A stretch of 64,000 bases of DNA from Dechloromonas aromatica (nom. nud.). Lineage in GTDB: Bacteria; Pseudomonadota; Gammaproteobacteria; Burkholderiales; Rhodocyclaceae. The position numbers were made by a program, and so were the translations under genes. The DNA lies in the NCBI GenBank assembly GCA_017848965.1, contig JAFIHA010000055.1:1-64000 (forward strand), in the 5' to 3' direction. Positions 23,095-32,130 of this stretch are shown piece by piece. The notes below the pieces were generated by a model. It made no database searches, had not been told where the DNA came from, and worked only from the letters and a program-made list of their open reading frames with translations. Numbering within the stretch: position 1 is the first letter of the stretch; each line of letters begins with the position of its first letter.

Positions 23095-23697
23095 TCAACG
23101 CCCGTTCTTGAACAGGTTGGCGAGTTCGACGGCGGTCTTGACCTGCATCTTGTCGAACAGATTGGCGCGGTGCACTTCGACGGTGCGCATGCTGATGTTG
23201 AGTTCGTCGGCGATCACCTTGTTGTATTTTCCGGCCAGCACCAGGTCCATGATCTGGCGTTCGCGGGTGGTGAGCCGCGAAATCCGGCTGTTGACCGAGT
23301 CGGCTTCGGCGTGCGCCGCGCGCTGGCGGGCGTCGAGGTCGATCGCTTCGGCGATCCGGCTGACCAGTTCATTGTCGTTGAAGGGTTTTTCGAAGAAGTC
23401 GAAAGCGCCGCGCTTGAGCGTGGCGACGGCGAGCGGGACGTCACCGTGGCCGGTGAGGAAGATCACCGGCAGCGTCGAGCCGCCTTCGAGCAGTTGCTCG
23501 AAGCAGTCGAGGCCGGTCATTCCTGACATCCGCATGTCAAGCACGACGCAGCCGCTGGTGGCGGGCGTCCAGGCGGCGAGGAAGGATTCGGCGGAGTCGT
23601 AGGTGGCGTGTGCCAAGCCGCGCGATTGGAGAAGCCAGCTGAGGGCGTCCCGGATCGCGTCGTCGTCGTCGACCAGATGGGCTTGCGGCGTGTTCAT
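23095..23697 (-). CDS. FixJ/DctR-type response regulator
   Basis: A 200-residue regulator: receiver with Asp54 (GCVVLDMRMSGMTG) and the signature KPF motif (FDFFEKPFNDNEL), then a LuxR/NarL-type helix-turn-helix (SRLTTRERQIMDLVLAGKYN, ADELNISMRTVEVHR). The start overlaps the kinase stop by four bases, so the two are co-translated. Given the divergent dctPQM operon, the likely role is control of that TRAP transporter, as for DctR of Rhodobacter; this is inference from context. Confidence 0.9.
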   Translation of the reverse strand: MNTPQAHLVDDDDAIRDALSWLLQSRGLAHATYDSAESFLAAWTPATSGCVVLDMRMSGMTGLDCFEQLLEGGSTLPVIFLTGHGDVPLAVATLKRGAFDFFEKPFNDNELVSRIAEAIDLDARQRAAHAEADSVNSRISRLTTRERQIMDLVLAGKYNKVIADELNISMRTVEVHRANLFDKMQVKTAVELANLFKNGR

Positions 23698-25673
23698 GCG
23701 TGGTCCAGGGGGAGGGTGAAGGTGAATATCGTACCGCTTCCGCTTGGCGAGGCGGGGTGTTTCTCCGCCCACAGGCGGCCGCGGTGGAGTTCGATGATCG
23801 AGCGGCAGATCGACAGGCCGACCCCCATGCCTTCCTGCTTGGTGGTGAAGAAGGCGGTGTACAGCTTGTCCTCGATTTCCGGGGCGATGCCGCAGCCATA
23901 ATCGCTGACGCTGACGGCAACCTCGTTGTCGACGATGCGGGCGGCGATGTGCAGGAGACGATGGGCGGGCGGGGTGTCGTTCATCGCGTCCATCGCGTTG
24001 CGCATCAGATTGAGCAGCACCTGCTCGAGCATCAGACGGTCGGCCGGCAGCAGTGGCAGCGATGCGACCTTGGCCTCGATGCGGATTTGTCGCTTGCGGG
24101 CATCCGCTTCGATGAAACCCAGGCAGTCCTCGATCACTTCGCCGAGGGCGCAGGGGGCGCGCTTGGGTTCGCTCTTGCGTACGAAGTCATGCACCCGGCG
24201 GATGATCTTGCCGGCGCGCTGCGCCTGGATGCCGACCTTCTCCAGCGCCGGGCGCAGATCGCCGCAGGAAAAATTGTCGGTCGATAGCAGGTTGAGGCAG
24301 CCGGTGTTGTAGCTGGCGATCGCCGCCAGCGGCTGGTTCAGTTCGTGGGCCAGGGTCGAGGCCATTTCGCCGAGGGTGACCAGGCGGGCGGTGAATTGCA
24401 GCTGTTCCTGTTGCTGGCGGGCCAGTTCCTCGGCCCGCTTGCGCTCGGTGATGTCAAGCACCGACGCCATCCAGCCGGTGTGCTGGCCGTGGCCGTCGAT
24501 CAGCTTGGCCTCGTAGACGAGGGCCTGGAAGCGTTCGCCGTTCTTGCGCATGAAGGTGATCTCGAAGCCTTCGCTTGGCGCCTGGCCGGCCATCACCGCC
24601 AGGTGCAGGGCCTGCGTGTCGTCCATGTGCTCGGGGGCCCAGTAGGGCATCGGCGGTTCGTGATCGACCAGTTCCTCGGCGGCGAAGCCGGTCATCTTGC
24701 AGAAGGCGGGGTTGACGTAAATGATCTTGCCCTTGAGGTCGCGGGCTCGCATGCCGACCGTCAGCGAGTCTTCCATCGCCGCCCGGAAAGCGTGTTCGGC
24801 GCGCAGTGCTTCTTCGGCGCGCGAACTTTTCTGCATCAGGTCGCGGACCAGCCACAGGCTCCAGAAAACGCCGCCGGCCAGCAGCAGGATGACGACGGTG
24901 AGCAGGCGCTGCAGGCCGCCGGGTTCGGTGGTGTAGTTGCTGACCTTGAGTCGCAGTCCCTGGCCCGGCGGATCGAAGGGGATCTGGTAGCTGTCGGCGT
25001 TGACGCCCTCGAGATGGGTCTTGCTGGCATACAGGGTGTCGTTGTCATCGACGATCTCGACCTTGTATTTCTCGGTGAACCACCAGGGCACCTGGCTGTT
25101 GAGCAGGTCGTTCAGTGGATAGGCGACCAGCAGCATGCCGCTCAGCCCGTTCTTGCCGTAGATCGGCACCAGCAGTTCGACGAAACTTTCGCCGCCGGGG
25201 ACGATCAGCGGCGCGCTGTAAGTCGGTTTGCCGAGGCGGCGCGCGACGTCGAAGGCGAGTGCGGTGGTCGGCGGTTTGAGCAGGGATTCCTCCTGCGGGC
25301 TTCGGCCGGGCAGCGAGGCCTGGCGGTGGCCTTCGGCGTCGAGCCAGGTGATCTGGGAAATTTCCGGGCTATTCTTGAGCAAGTGGGTCGAGCGGACCTG
25401 AAAGAGTTTTTCCCGTTCCCGCGGATCGGCCATGTCGACGGCCAGTTGTTGCATCAGGTCGCGATTGCCTTCGAGGTGGAAGCGCAGGTTCTGTTCCAGC
25501 CACAGCACATCCTTGATCAGGATGTTACGCTGCTCCTCGTGTTCCGAGCGCTGCAGCAGCCAGAGCAGGGTCAGCAGTGCGGCCATGAGCAGGACCAGGC
25601 CAAGTTTCGGCAGGGTCAGCAGCCAGCGCAGGCGGCGTTTTTCGGGGCGGTAGCGGAGGGTGATCGGGCGCAT
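23694..25673 (-). CDS. DctS-like membrane sensor histidine kinase
   Basis: A 659-residue kinase. TM1 lies at ~20-41, followed by a ~220-residue periplasmic sensor domain, TM2 at ~265-288 (VVILLLAGGVFWSLWLV), a PAS domain (~300-420), phosphoacceptor His443 (LAHELNQPLAAI) and an ATPase domain (GMGVGLSICRSII). This plan fits the DctB/DctS C4-dicarboxylate sensors. It is divergent from dctP across 129 bases and is followed by its response regulator. Ligand specificity is inferred only from the neighbouring transporter. Confidence 0.9.
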   Translation of the reverse strand: MRPITLRYRPEKRRLRWLLTLPKLGLVLLMAALLTLLWLLQRSEHEEQRNILIKDVLWLEQNLRFHLEGNRDLMQQLAVDMADPREREKLFQVRSTHLLKNSPEISQITWLDAEGHRQASLPGRSPQEESLLKPPTTALAFDVARRLGKPTYSAPLIVPGGESFVELLVPIYGKNGLSGMLLVAYPLNDLLNSQVPWWFTEKYKVEIVDDNDTLYASKTHLEGVNADSYQIPFDPPGQGLRLKVSNYTTEPGGLQRLLTVVILLLAGGVFWSLWLVRDLMQKSSRAEEALRAEHAFRAAMEDSLTVGMRARDLKGKIIYVNPAFCKMTGFAAEELVDHEPPMPYWAPEHMDDTQALHLAVMAGQAPSEGFEITFMRKNGERFQALVYEAKLIDGHGQHTGWMASVLDITERKRAEELARQQQEQLQFTARLVTLGEMASTLAHELNQPLAAIASYNTGCLNLLSTDNFSCGDLRPALEKVGIQAQRAGKIIRRVHDFVRKSEPKRAPCALGEVIEDCLGFIEADARKRQIRIEAKVASLPLLPADRLMLEQVLLNLMRNAMDAMNDTPPAHRLLHIAARIVDNEVAVSVSDYGCGIAPEIEDKLYTAFFTTKQEGMGVGLSICRSIIELHRGRLWAEKHPASPSGSGTIFTFTLPLDHA

Positions 25674-25702
25674 GGCGGCGATGTTAACCCGTGGTCAACG
25701 GA

Positions 25703-25716
25703 TGTGGATATCCACA
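25703..25716. promoter_or_regulatory. 14-bp palindrome between sensor kinase and dctP
   Basis: TGTGGATATCCACA is a perfect palindrome in the 129-base divergent intergenic region, 87 bases upstream of dctP. It is a candidate binding site for the FixJ-type regulator encoded next door. No clear -35/-10 pair can be fixed nearby. Confidence 0.45.
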
Positions 25717-25802
25717 ATACGCACTCGTTAGCCTTTTCGTAATACTTTGCAGCAGTCGCAATCGGATTTCGCGACATTCCAACTTCAGGAGGAGATATAT
25801 CA

Positions 25803-26807
25803 ATGAAAGTTTCCAAGCTTCTCGTCGGCCTGTTTGCCTGTGCCGTTTCGCTCGGTGCCTATGCGCAGCAGCCGATCGTCATCAAGTTCAGCCACGTCGT
25901 CGCCAATGACACGCCCAAGGGCAAGGCCGCCGATTTCTTCGCCCAGAAGGCTGCCGAACTGACCAAGGGCAAGGTCAAGGTCGAGGTTTATGCCAACTCG
26001 ACGCTGTACAAGGACAAGGAAGAGATGGAAGCGCTGCAGCTTGGCGCCGTGCAGATGCTCGCCCCGTCGCTGGCCAAGTTCGGCCCGCTCGGCGTCAAGG
26101 AATTCGAGGTCTTCGACCTGCCCTACATCTTCAATGGCTACGACGACCTGCACAAGGTCACCACCGGCCCGGTCGGCAAGCAACTGCTGGCCAAGCTCGA
26201 ACCCAAGGGGATCAGCGGCCTGGCTTTCTGGGACAACGGTTTCAAATCCTTCTCGGCGAATACCCCGATCAAGATGCCGGAAGACCTGAAGGGCAAGAAG
26301 CTGCGCATCCAGTCGTCCAAGGTGCTCGAAGAGCAGATTCGCGCGCTGAAGGCACTGCCGCAGGTGATGGCCTTCTCCGAGGTCTATCAGGCGTTGCAGA
26401 CTGGCGTTGTGGACGGTACCGAGAACCCGATCTCCAACCTCTACACCCAGAAGATGCACGAAGTGCAGAAGCACCTGACGCTGACCGAGCACGGCTACCT
26501 GGGCTACGCGGTGATCGTCAACAAGAAGTTCTGGGACGGTCTGCCGGCCGACATCCGCAAGCAGCTCGACGAGGCCATGGTGCAGGCGACGCGTTACGCC
26601 AACCAGATCGCCAAGGTGGAAAACGACACGGCGCTGGAAAATGTTCGCAAGAGCGGCAAGACCCAGGTCTATTCGCCGACGGCGGCCGAGCGTTCGGCCT
26701 TCAAGAAGGCCCTGGTGCCGGTGCACAAGAAGATGGAAAGCCGGATCGGCAAGGAAACCATCGGCGCGGTCTACAAGGCCACCGGTTTCGATCCGAACAA
26801 GCTGTAA
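25803..26807 (+). CDS. dctP: TRAP transporter solute-binding protein DctP
   Basis: A 334-residue periplasmic binding protein with a signal peptide (residues 1-22, ending GAYAQQ). It matches the DctP family throughout: FSHVVANDTPKGKAA near the start, KLRIQSSKVLEEQIRAL with the conserved Arg for carboxylate binding, and QALQTGVVDGTENP. It delivers C4-dicarboxylates to the DctQM membrane proteins. A strong Shine-Dalgarno AGGAGGAG precedes the ATG. A terminator-like hairpin separates it from dctQ, fitting higher expression of the binding protein. Confidence 0.95.
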   Translation: MKVSKLLVGLFACAVSLGAYAQQPIVIKFSHVVANDTPKGKAADFFAQKAAELTKGKVKVEVYANSTLYKDKEEMEALQLGAVQMLAPSLAKFGPLGVKEFEVFDLPYIFNGYDDLHKVTTGPVGKQLLAKLEPKGISGLAFWDNGFKSFSANTPIKMPEDLKGKKLRIQSSKVLEEQIRALKALPQVMAFSEVYQALQTGVVDGTENPISNLYTQKMHEVQKHLTLTEHGYLGYAVIVNKKFWDGLPADIRKQLDEAMVQATRYANQIAKVENDTALENVRKSGKTQVYSPTAAERSAFKKALVPVHKKMESRIGKETIGAVYKATGFDPNKL

Positions 26808-26824
26808 GCAACAATTGACCTCCG

Positions 26825-26861
26825 ACGCCCGCTGTTGCGCTTTGCCGCAGCGGGCGTTTTT
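26825..26861 (+). terminator. Attenuator-type terminator between dctP and dctQ
   Basis: ACGCCCGCTG (26825-26834... by pairing with CAGCGGGCGT at 26848-26857) forms a perfect 10-bp stem followed by TTTTT. It lies inside the operon, only 15 bases before the dctQ start, with the dctQ Shine-Dalgarno site directly after it. Confidence 0.8.
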
Positions 26862-26876
26862 GCAAGGAGAGGGGAC

Positions 26877-27593
26877 ATGGGAAAAATCATTGACCGGCTG
26901 GAAGAGTTCATCATCGGCACCCTGATGGCGGTGGCGACCGTGGTCATCTTCGTTTCCGTGGTGCATCGCTACGGAACGGGTTTCGAGATTCCGGGGGTGC
27001 AGGACTGGCTGCTCGAAATCAACATGGGCTGGGCCCAGGAATTCTGCATCATTCTTTTCGTCTGGATGGCCAAGTTCGGCGCCGCTTACGGCGTGCGCAC
27101 CGGCATCCACGTCGGCGTCGATATCGTGATCAACAAGCTGCCGAGCAAGCCGCGCGCCGTCATGGTGCAGCTCGGCTTGTTCTGCGGGGTGCTGTTTACT
27201 GCGGTGATCGGCGTTTTCGGCGCCGCTTTCGTCTGGGAAAACGGCATGGCTTACGAGACGCTGAGCCTGCTTGGCAGCGACACCGGCGCTCACTTCGAGG
27301 GGCCGACCACGCCTGACCTCGAATGGCCGACCTGGATGGTGTACTCGGCGGTACCGCTGGGCTCCTTCCTGATGTGCTTCCGTTTCATCCAGGTGATGAT
27401 CAAGTTTGCCCGCAGCGGCGAGTTGCCGACCCATGACCACGGTCACGTCGAAGGCCTGGAAGAGGGCGAAGTGCTGGTCGTCGGCGAGGCGATCGCCATT
27501 GCCGAACAGCGCGAACACGCTCATGCCGGCCTTTCTGATGCCGACTGGGAAAAAGAGCATGGCGCGGAAGACGCGGCCAACAAGGAGAAATAA
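26877..27593 (+). CDS. dctQ: TRAP transporter small membrane subunit DctQ
   Basis: A 238-residue protein with four membrane helices (~15-37, ~57-75, ~98-120, ~155-180) and the DctQ signature around TWAQEFCIILFVWMAKFGAAYG-like sequence near residue 55. It pairs with DctM to form the membrane part of the transporter. The C-terminal ~45 residues are charged and His-rich, longer than in many DctQ proteins. ATG 26877 follows AAGGAGAGGGG; three bases separate it from dctM. Confidence 0.92.
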   Translation: MGKIIDRLEEFIIGTLMAVATVVIFVSVVHRYGTGFEIPGVQDWLLEINMGWAQEFCIILFVWMAKFGAAYGVRTGIHVGVDIVINKLPSKPRAVMVQLGLFCGVLFTAVIGVFGAAFVWENGMAYETLSLLGSDTGAHFEGPTTPDLEWPTWMVYSAVPLGSFLMCFRFIQVMIKFARSGELPTHDHGHVEGLEEGEVLVVGEAIAIAEQREHAHAGLSDADWEKEHGAEDAANKEK

Positions 27594-27596
27594 GCG

Positions 27597-28880
27597 ATGA
27601 GCGCTCTGATTATCTTTGGCCTGCTGCTGACCCTGATGGTCATCGGCATGCCGGTCGGCGTCGCCCTCGGCCTGACCGTCCTCGGCTTCATGTTCGCCTT
27701 CACCGAGACGCCGATCGCTTCGGTGGCGCTGAAGATGTTCACCGGCATCGAGAAGTTCGAGATCATGGCGATCCCCTTCTTCATCCTCGCCGGCAACTTC
27801 CTCACCCACGGCGGTGTCGCCCGGCGCATGATCAACTTCGCCACTTCGATGGTCGGTCACCTGACCGGCGGTCTCGGCATGTCGGCAGTGCTGGCCTGCG
27901 CGCTGTTCGCGGCGGTGTCCGGTTCGTCGCCGGCAACCGTGGTGGCGATCGGCTCGATCCTGATTCCGGCCATGCTCAAGCAGGGCTTTCCGATGAACTT
28001 CTCGGCCGGTGTCGTCGCTTCGGCCGGCGGTCTGGGGATCCTGATTCCGCCGTCGATCGTCATGGTGATGTACGCGGTGACGACCAATTCGTCGGTCGGC
28101 GCCTTGTTCATGGCCGGCGTCGTTCCCGGCCTGCTGCTGGCGCTGACGCTCGGTGTCACCACCTGGTGGCAGGCGCGCAAGGGCGCTTACCCGACCCTGC
28201 CCAAGGCTTCCTGGGGCGAGCGTCTGCGCACCTTCCGCGAAGCTTTCTGGGGCTTGATGCTGATCGTCGTGGTCATGGGCGGCATCTACTCCGGCATGTT
28301 CACGCCGACCGAAGCGGCGGCGATGTCGGCGGTCTATGCCTTCTTCATCGCGGTGTTCGTGTACAAGGACCTGACCTTCAAGCAGATTCCGAAGGTGCTG
28401 CTCGACTCGGCCAACATGAGCTCGATGCTGCTGTTCATTATCGCCAGCGCCATCCTGTTCAGCTTCATCCTGACCTCGGAGCAGATTCCGCAGGATATCG
28501 CCGACTGGATCGTCCATCTCGGTCTGGGGCCGGTCGGTTTCCTGGTCATCGTCAACATCCTGCTGCTGGTTGCCGGCAACTTCATGGAGCCGTCGTCGAT
28601 CATCCTGATCCTGGCGCCGATCCTGTTCCCGGTGGCCGTCGCGCTGGGCATCGATCCGGTGCACTTCGGCATCATCATCACGGTGAACATGGAAATCGGC
28701 ATGATCACGCCGCCGGTCGGTCTCAACCTGTTCGTCGCCAGCGGCATCACCCGCCGCGGCCTGTCCGAGATGTCGGTGGCAGTGCTGCCGTGGCTGTACG
28801 CGATGCTGGTCTTCCTGATCGCCATCACCTACATTCCGGAAATCTCGCTCTGGCTGCCGCGTACCCTGGGCATGCTCTGA
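27597..28880 (+). CDS. dctM: TRAP transporter large permease subunit DctM
   Basis: A 427-residue integral membrane protein with about twelve helices, typical length for DctM. Family segments include SGSSPATVVAIGSILIPAML, GGLGILIPPSIVMVMY, and NMEIGMITPPVGLNLFV. It is the sodium-coupled translocation subunit working with DctP and DctQ. The start lies three bases after the dctQ stop, and an intrinsic terminator follows. Confidence 0.95.
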   Translation: MSALIIFGLLLTLMVIGMPVGVALGLTVLGFMFAFTETPIASVALKMFTGIEKFEIMAIPFFILAGNFLTHGGVARRMINFATSMVGHLTGGLGMSAVLACALFAAVSGSSPATVVAIGSILIPAMLKQGFPMNFSAGVVASAGGLGILIPPSIVMVMYAVTTNSSVGALFMAGVVPGLLLALTLGVTTWWQARKGAYPTLPKASWGERLRTFREAFWGLMLIVVVMGGIYSGMFTPTEAAAMSAVYAFFIAVFVYKDLTFKQIPKVLLDSANMSSMLLFIIASAILFSFILTSEQIPQDIADWIVHLGLGPVGFLVIVNILLLVAGNFMEPSSIILILAPILFPVAVALGIDPVHFGIIITVNMEIGMITPPVGLNLFVASGITRRGLSEMSVAVLPWLYAMLVFLIAITYIPEISLWLPRTLGML

Positions 28881-28902
28881 GTCGTTCGGGTCAAGCCGAC
28901 GC

Positions 28903-28940
28903 AGGCCGCGCTTTCCGCAAGGGGCGCGGCCTTTTCCTTC
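28903..28940 (+). terminator. Intrinsic terminator of dctPQM
   Basis: GGCCGCGC (28904-28911) pairs with GCGCGGCC (28924-28931) and is followed by TTTTCCTTCTCT, just after the dctM stop codon. Confidence 0.8.
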
Positions 28941-28980
28941 TCTGTGGCACAATTCGGCTTCCGCCGCCCACCTGTCCATC

Positions 28981-29658
28981 ATGAAATTCGCCCTCTCCAT
29001 CATTGCGCTGATCGTTGCCGCGCTGATCATTCCTTTCCTCATTCCCGGTCTCGGTCAGCGGGAAGGGGTCAATCCGAATGCCAACCTGCCCTGGCAGATC
29101 GAAGTTGACGGCCAGGGGGGCAGCCGTGTCTTCGGTATCCGGCCGGGCACGCAGACGCTGGGTGAAGTGCGTGCGATCCTCGGCGGCGAGGCGCCGGAAG
29201 TGGCGATCATCGCCACCCCGGACGAAGTCGGCACGCTCGAAGCCTACTATTCGGAATTGGCGTTCGGCTTCGTGCTGGCCAAGGTCATCCTGACTGTCGA
29301 TACGACGCCGGACATGATCACGGCGATGCGCGACAGGGCGCTCAAGGGGAAGTACATGGAAAGCTCGACACGCAAGATTCTCCTGCATCCGGACGACCTG
29401 CTTGCCGCCGACGCCATGCCGGTACGGGCGATCAGCATCATTCCCAAGGCCAGTCTCGACGAGGCGACCGTCATCCAGCGTTTCGGTGCACCGGGGGCGC
29501 GTGTGCCGATCGGCGACAAGCGTGTTCACCTGCTCTACCCGGAAAAAGGGCTTGATGTCGTGGTCGACGCCGACGGCAAGGAATTGCTGCAATACGTTGC
29601 GCCGCGCGATTTCGAGCGCCTGCGCGAACCCCTGCAAAAGGAAGCCGCCGCCCAGTAA
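28981..29658 (+). CDS. Membrane-anchored protein of unknown function
   Basis: A 225-residue protein I do not recognise. The N-terminus is one hydrophobic helix (residues ~3-24, [21 protein letters not shown]), probably an uncleaved anchor, followed by a soluble periplasmic-looking domain. A repeated pattern of short beta-like segments is visible, with [17 protein letters not shown] at ~53-69 and [17 protein letters not shown] at ~161-177; both resemble the small motif in which a turn residue precedes a 'V..RFG' helix, suggesting two similar subdomains. It has the base composition of its neighbours and sits between dctM and ndk with its own space, so it is probably a real gene. Confidence 0.7.
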   Translation: MKFALSIIALIVAALIIPFLIPGLGQREGVNPNANLPWQIEVDGQGGSRVFGIRPGTQTLGEVRAILGGEAPEVAIIATPDEVGTLEAYYSELAFGFVLAKVILTVDTTPDMITAMRDRALKGKYMESSTRKILLHPDDLLAADAMPVRAISIIPKASLDEATVIQRFGAPGARVPIGDKRVHLLYPEKGLDVVVDADGKELLQYVAPRDFERLREPLQKEAAAQ

Positions 29659-29681
29659 GGCGGGTGTCTCCCGTCCTTATC

Positions 29682-29690
29682 TGCTAAAAT
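29682..29690 (+). promoter_or_regulatory. Possible extended -10 promoter of ndk
   Basis: TGCTAAAAT matches an extended -10 element 42 bases before the ndk start, in a locally AT-rich stretch. No convincing -35 is present. Confidence 0.35.
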
Positions 29691-29731
29691 TCCCCGTTTT
29701 TCAAACGACTAGCTTTTTTCGGAGCAAACAC

Positions 29732-30160
29732 ATGGCTATCGAACGCACTCTTTCCATCATCAAGCCGGACGCCGTTGCCAAGAACGTCATCGGTCAGATC
29801 TACTCCCGTTTCGAAGGCGCCGGCCTCAAGGTCATCGCCGCCCGCATGACCTGGCTGTCCGAGCAGGAAGCCGGCCAGTTCTACGCCGTGCACAAGGAAC
29901 GTCCTTTCTTCAAGGACCTGGTCTCGTTCATGACCTCCGGCCCGGTGATGATCCAGTGCCTGGAAGGCGAGAACGCCATCGCCAAGAACCGCGAGCTGAT
30001 GGGCGCCACCGACCCGAAGAAGGCCGAGAAGGGCACCATCCGCGCCGATTTCGCCGAGTCGATCGACGCCAATGCCGTGCATGGTTCCGATGCGCCGGAA
30101 ACTGCCGCTGTGGAAGTTGCCTTCTTCTTCCCGGGCATGAACACCTACGCTGGTCGCTGA
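29732..30160 (+). CDS. ndk: Nucleoside diphosphate kinase
   Basis: A 142-residue enzyme that balances nucleoside triphosphates by phosphotransfer through a histidine. The N-terminus [15 protein letters not shown] and the active site [12 protein letters not shown] with His117 are both present. ATG 29732 gives the family length; upstream frame is a shadow. It heads the conserved rlmN-pilF-rodZ-ispG-hisS run. Confidence 0.97.
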   Translation: MAIERTLSIIKPDAVAKNVIGQIYSRFEGAGLKVIAARMTWLSEQEAGQFYAVHKERPFFKDLVSFMTSGPVMIQCLEGENAIAKNRELMGATDPKKAEKGTIRADFAESIDANAVHGSDAPETAAVEVAFFFPGMNTYAGR

Positions 30161-30205
30161 TTTGTTGTTGTCGTGCCGGCCGTTGGGGCTGGCACGAACC
30201 CCGGG

Positions 30206-31303
30206 ATGCAGATGCAGAATCTCCTTGATTTAGATGCCGACGGCCTGACCGCCTGGTTTGCCGAGCAGGGCGAAAAGCCCTTCCGGGCGCGCCAGGTGCT
30301 GCGCTGGATGCATCGTTCCGGGGTGGCGGATTTCGATGCCATGACCGACATCGCCAAGAGCTTGCGCGACAAGCTCAAGGCGCGGGCGGTCGTGGCGCCG
30401 CCGACGGTGGTCTCCGACAAGCTGTCGGACGACGGGACGCGCAAGTTCCTGGTCGACGTCGGCAACGGCAACGCGGTCGAGACGGTGTTCATTCCCGAGG
30501 ACGAGCGCGGCACCCTGTGCATTTCCACGCAAGCCGGTTGCGCGCTCGATTGCGCCTTCTGTTCGACCGGCAAACAAGGTTTCAACCGCAACCTGACGGT
30601 GGCGGAAATCATCGGCCAGCTCTGGCAGGCCAACCGGGCGCTGGGCGCCGTACACGGCGACGAACGGGTGATCTCCAACGTCGTCATGATGGGCATGGGC
30701 GAGCCGCTCGCCAACTACGACAATACCGTCGCCGCCCTGCGCCTGATGCTCGACGACAACGCCTACGGGCTGTCGCGGCGCCGGGTCACGGTGTCGACTT
30801 CCGGCCTGGTGCCGGCGATCGACCGCCTGCGCGAGGAATGCCCGGTCGCCCTGGCGGTCTCGCTGCACGCGCCGAACGATGCGCTGCGCGACCAGCTGGT
30901 GCCGATCAACCAGAAATATCCCCTGCGCGAACTGATGGCCGCCTGCCGGCGTTACCTGGAAAAGGCGCCGCGCGATTTCATCACCTTCGAATACACGATG
31001 ATGGCCGGCATCAACGACAGCGATGCCCACGCCCGCGAGTTGCTGGCGCTGGTGCGCGATGTGCCGTGCAAGTTCAATCTGATCCCGTTCAATCCCTTCC
31101 CGGGGTCGCCTTTCCGCCGCTCGCCGGCGGAACGGGTGCGTCGTTTCGGTGAAATCCTGATCCAGGGCGGCATCGTCACCACGACGCGCAAGACGCGCGG
31201 CGACGATATCGACGCTGCCTGCGGCCAGCTCGCCGGGCAGGTCAAGGACAAGACCCGGCGCACTGCCGGTGGTGTCATTCCCATTCAGGAGTCGAGGTCA
31301 TGA
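30206..31303 (+). CDS. rlmN: Dual-specificity 23S rRNA/tRNA m2A methyltransferase RlmN
   Basis: A radical-SAM enzyme of about 365 residues that methylates A2503 of 23S rRNA and A37 of some tRNAs. The cluster-binding motif CALDCAFC is clear, [11 protein letters not shown] follows, and the C-terminal [11 protein letters not shown] holds the catalytic Cys. Two ATGs (30206 and 30212) and an upstream GTG (30173) are possible starts; no strong Shine-Dalgarno site separates them. Its stop overlaps the start of the next gene by four bases. Confidence 0.95.
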   Translation: MQMQNLLDLDADGLTAWFAEQGEKPFRARQVLRWMHRSGVADFDAMTDIAKSLRDKLKARAVVAPPTVVSDKLSDDGTRKFLVDVGNGNAVETVFIPEDERGTLCISTQAGCALDCAFCSTGKQGFNRNLTVAEIIGQLWQANRALGAVHGDERVISNVVMMGMGEPLANYDNTVAALRLMLDDNAYGLSRRRVTVSTSGLVPAIDRLREECPVALAVSLHAPNDALRDQLVPINQKYPLRELMAACRRYLEKAPRDFITFEYTMMAGINDSDAHARELLALVRDVPCKFNLIPFNPFPGSPFRRSPAERVRRFGEILIQGGIVTTTRKTRGDDIDAACGQLAGQVKDKTRRTAGGVIPIQESRS

Positions 31304-32130
31304 ATCAGCGTTACCGTTTGCTCGGTCTTGTCCTGCTTGCCGGGCTGTGGAGCGGCGGGCCGGCATTCGCCCAGTTCGATGGCGCACTGCCTGCCGCTGC
31401 CCAGCAGCCGTCACCGCAGCTCAGGCAGGACAGCCAGCCGCTGACGGTGGCCGACCCGCGGACGCGGGCCAAGATTCATACCGAACTGGGGGCGCTCTAC
31501 TTCCAGGGCGGCAATCCGGCAGCCGCCATCGATCATCTCGGGCAGGCCCTGGAAATCGACGCTAACTACTTCCAGGCGCTGAGCGTGCGTGGCTTGGTGT
31601 ATGCATCGCTGCGTGAATTCGCCAAGGCCGACCGCGATTTCGCCGAAGCCCTGGCGCGGGCGCCCAGCGACCCCGAAGTCAATAACAACTATGGCTGGTT
31701 CCTTTGCGAAACCGGCAAGCAGCGCGAAGCGATTGCCTATTTCGACCGCGCCCTGCGCGATCCGCTCTACGATACGCCCGATCTGGCGCTGACCAACGCC
31801 GGCAACTGCCTGGTCAAGCTGGGCGATGCCGATCAGGCGATGAACTACTACCTGCAGGCGCTACGGGTTTCGCGCAGCGGCGCCGTCGGCGCCCGGATCG
31901 GTCTGGCCGGCCTGATTCACAAGCGGGGCAATTCGGCCGAGGCGCGTGTCTATCTGAACGAGGCCCTGCGCATGATGGAGCCGCCGACCGCCGAAGCGCT
32001 CTGGTTGGGCATCCGGATCGAGCGCAAGCTCGGCGACCGGGCGGCCGAAAGCGGTTTTGCCGCCCAGTTGCGCAGCCGTTATCCGACTTCGAATGAATAT
32101 CAGGAATTCCTCAAGGGCAACTTTGAATGA
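31300..32130 (+). CDS. Type IV pilus biogenesis/stability protein PilF/PilW-like (TPR)
   Basis: A 276-residue protein with a Sec signal (residues 1-25, GPAFAQ) and about six tetratricopeptide repeats over ~55-260 ([45 protein letters not shown]). The position between rlmN and rodZ and the repeats fit PilF/PilW, the pilotin that brings the PilQ secretin to the outer membrane. The usual lipobox cysteine is missing: the N-terminus reads [14 protein letters not shown] and predicts ordinary signal peptidase I cleavage. It overlaps rlmN and rodZ by four bases each. Confidence 0.88.
   Translation: MNQRYRLLGLVLLAGLWSGGPAFAQFDGALPAAAQQPSPQLRQDSQPLTVADPRTRAKIHTELGALYFQGGNPAAAIDHLGQALEIDANYFQALSVRGLVYASLREFAKADRDFAEALARAPSDPEVNNNYGWFLCETGKQREAIAYFDRALRDPLYDTPDLALTNAGNCLVKLGDADQAMNYYLQALRVSRSGAVGARIGLAGLIHKRGNSAEARVYLNEALRMMEPPTAEALWLGIRIERKLGDRAAESGFAAQLRSRYPTSNEYQEFLKGNFE

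Noticed and set aside
25800-29042. A 1080-codon open frame antisense to dctPQM
   Set aside because: It spans three well-supported genes and their terminators; its sequence is low-complexity reverse translation.
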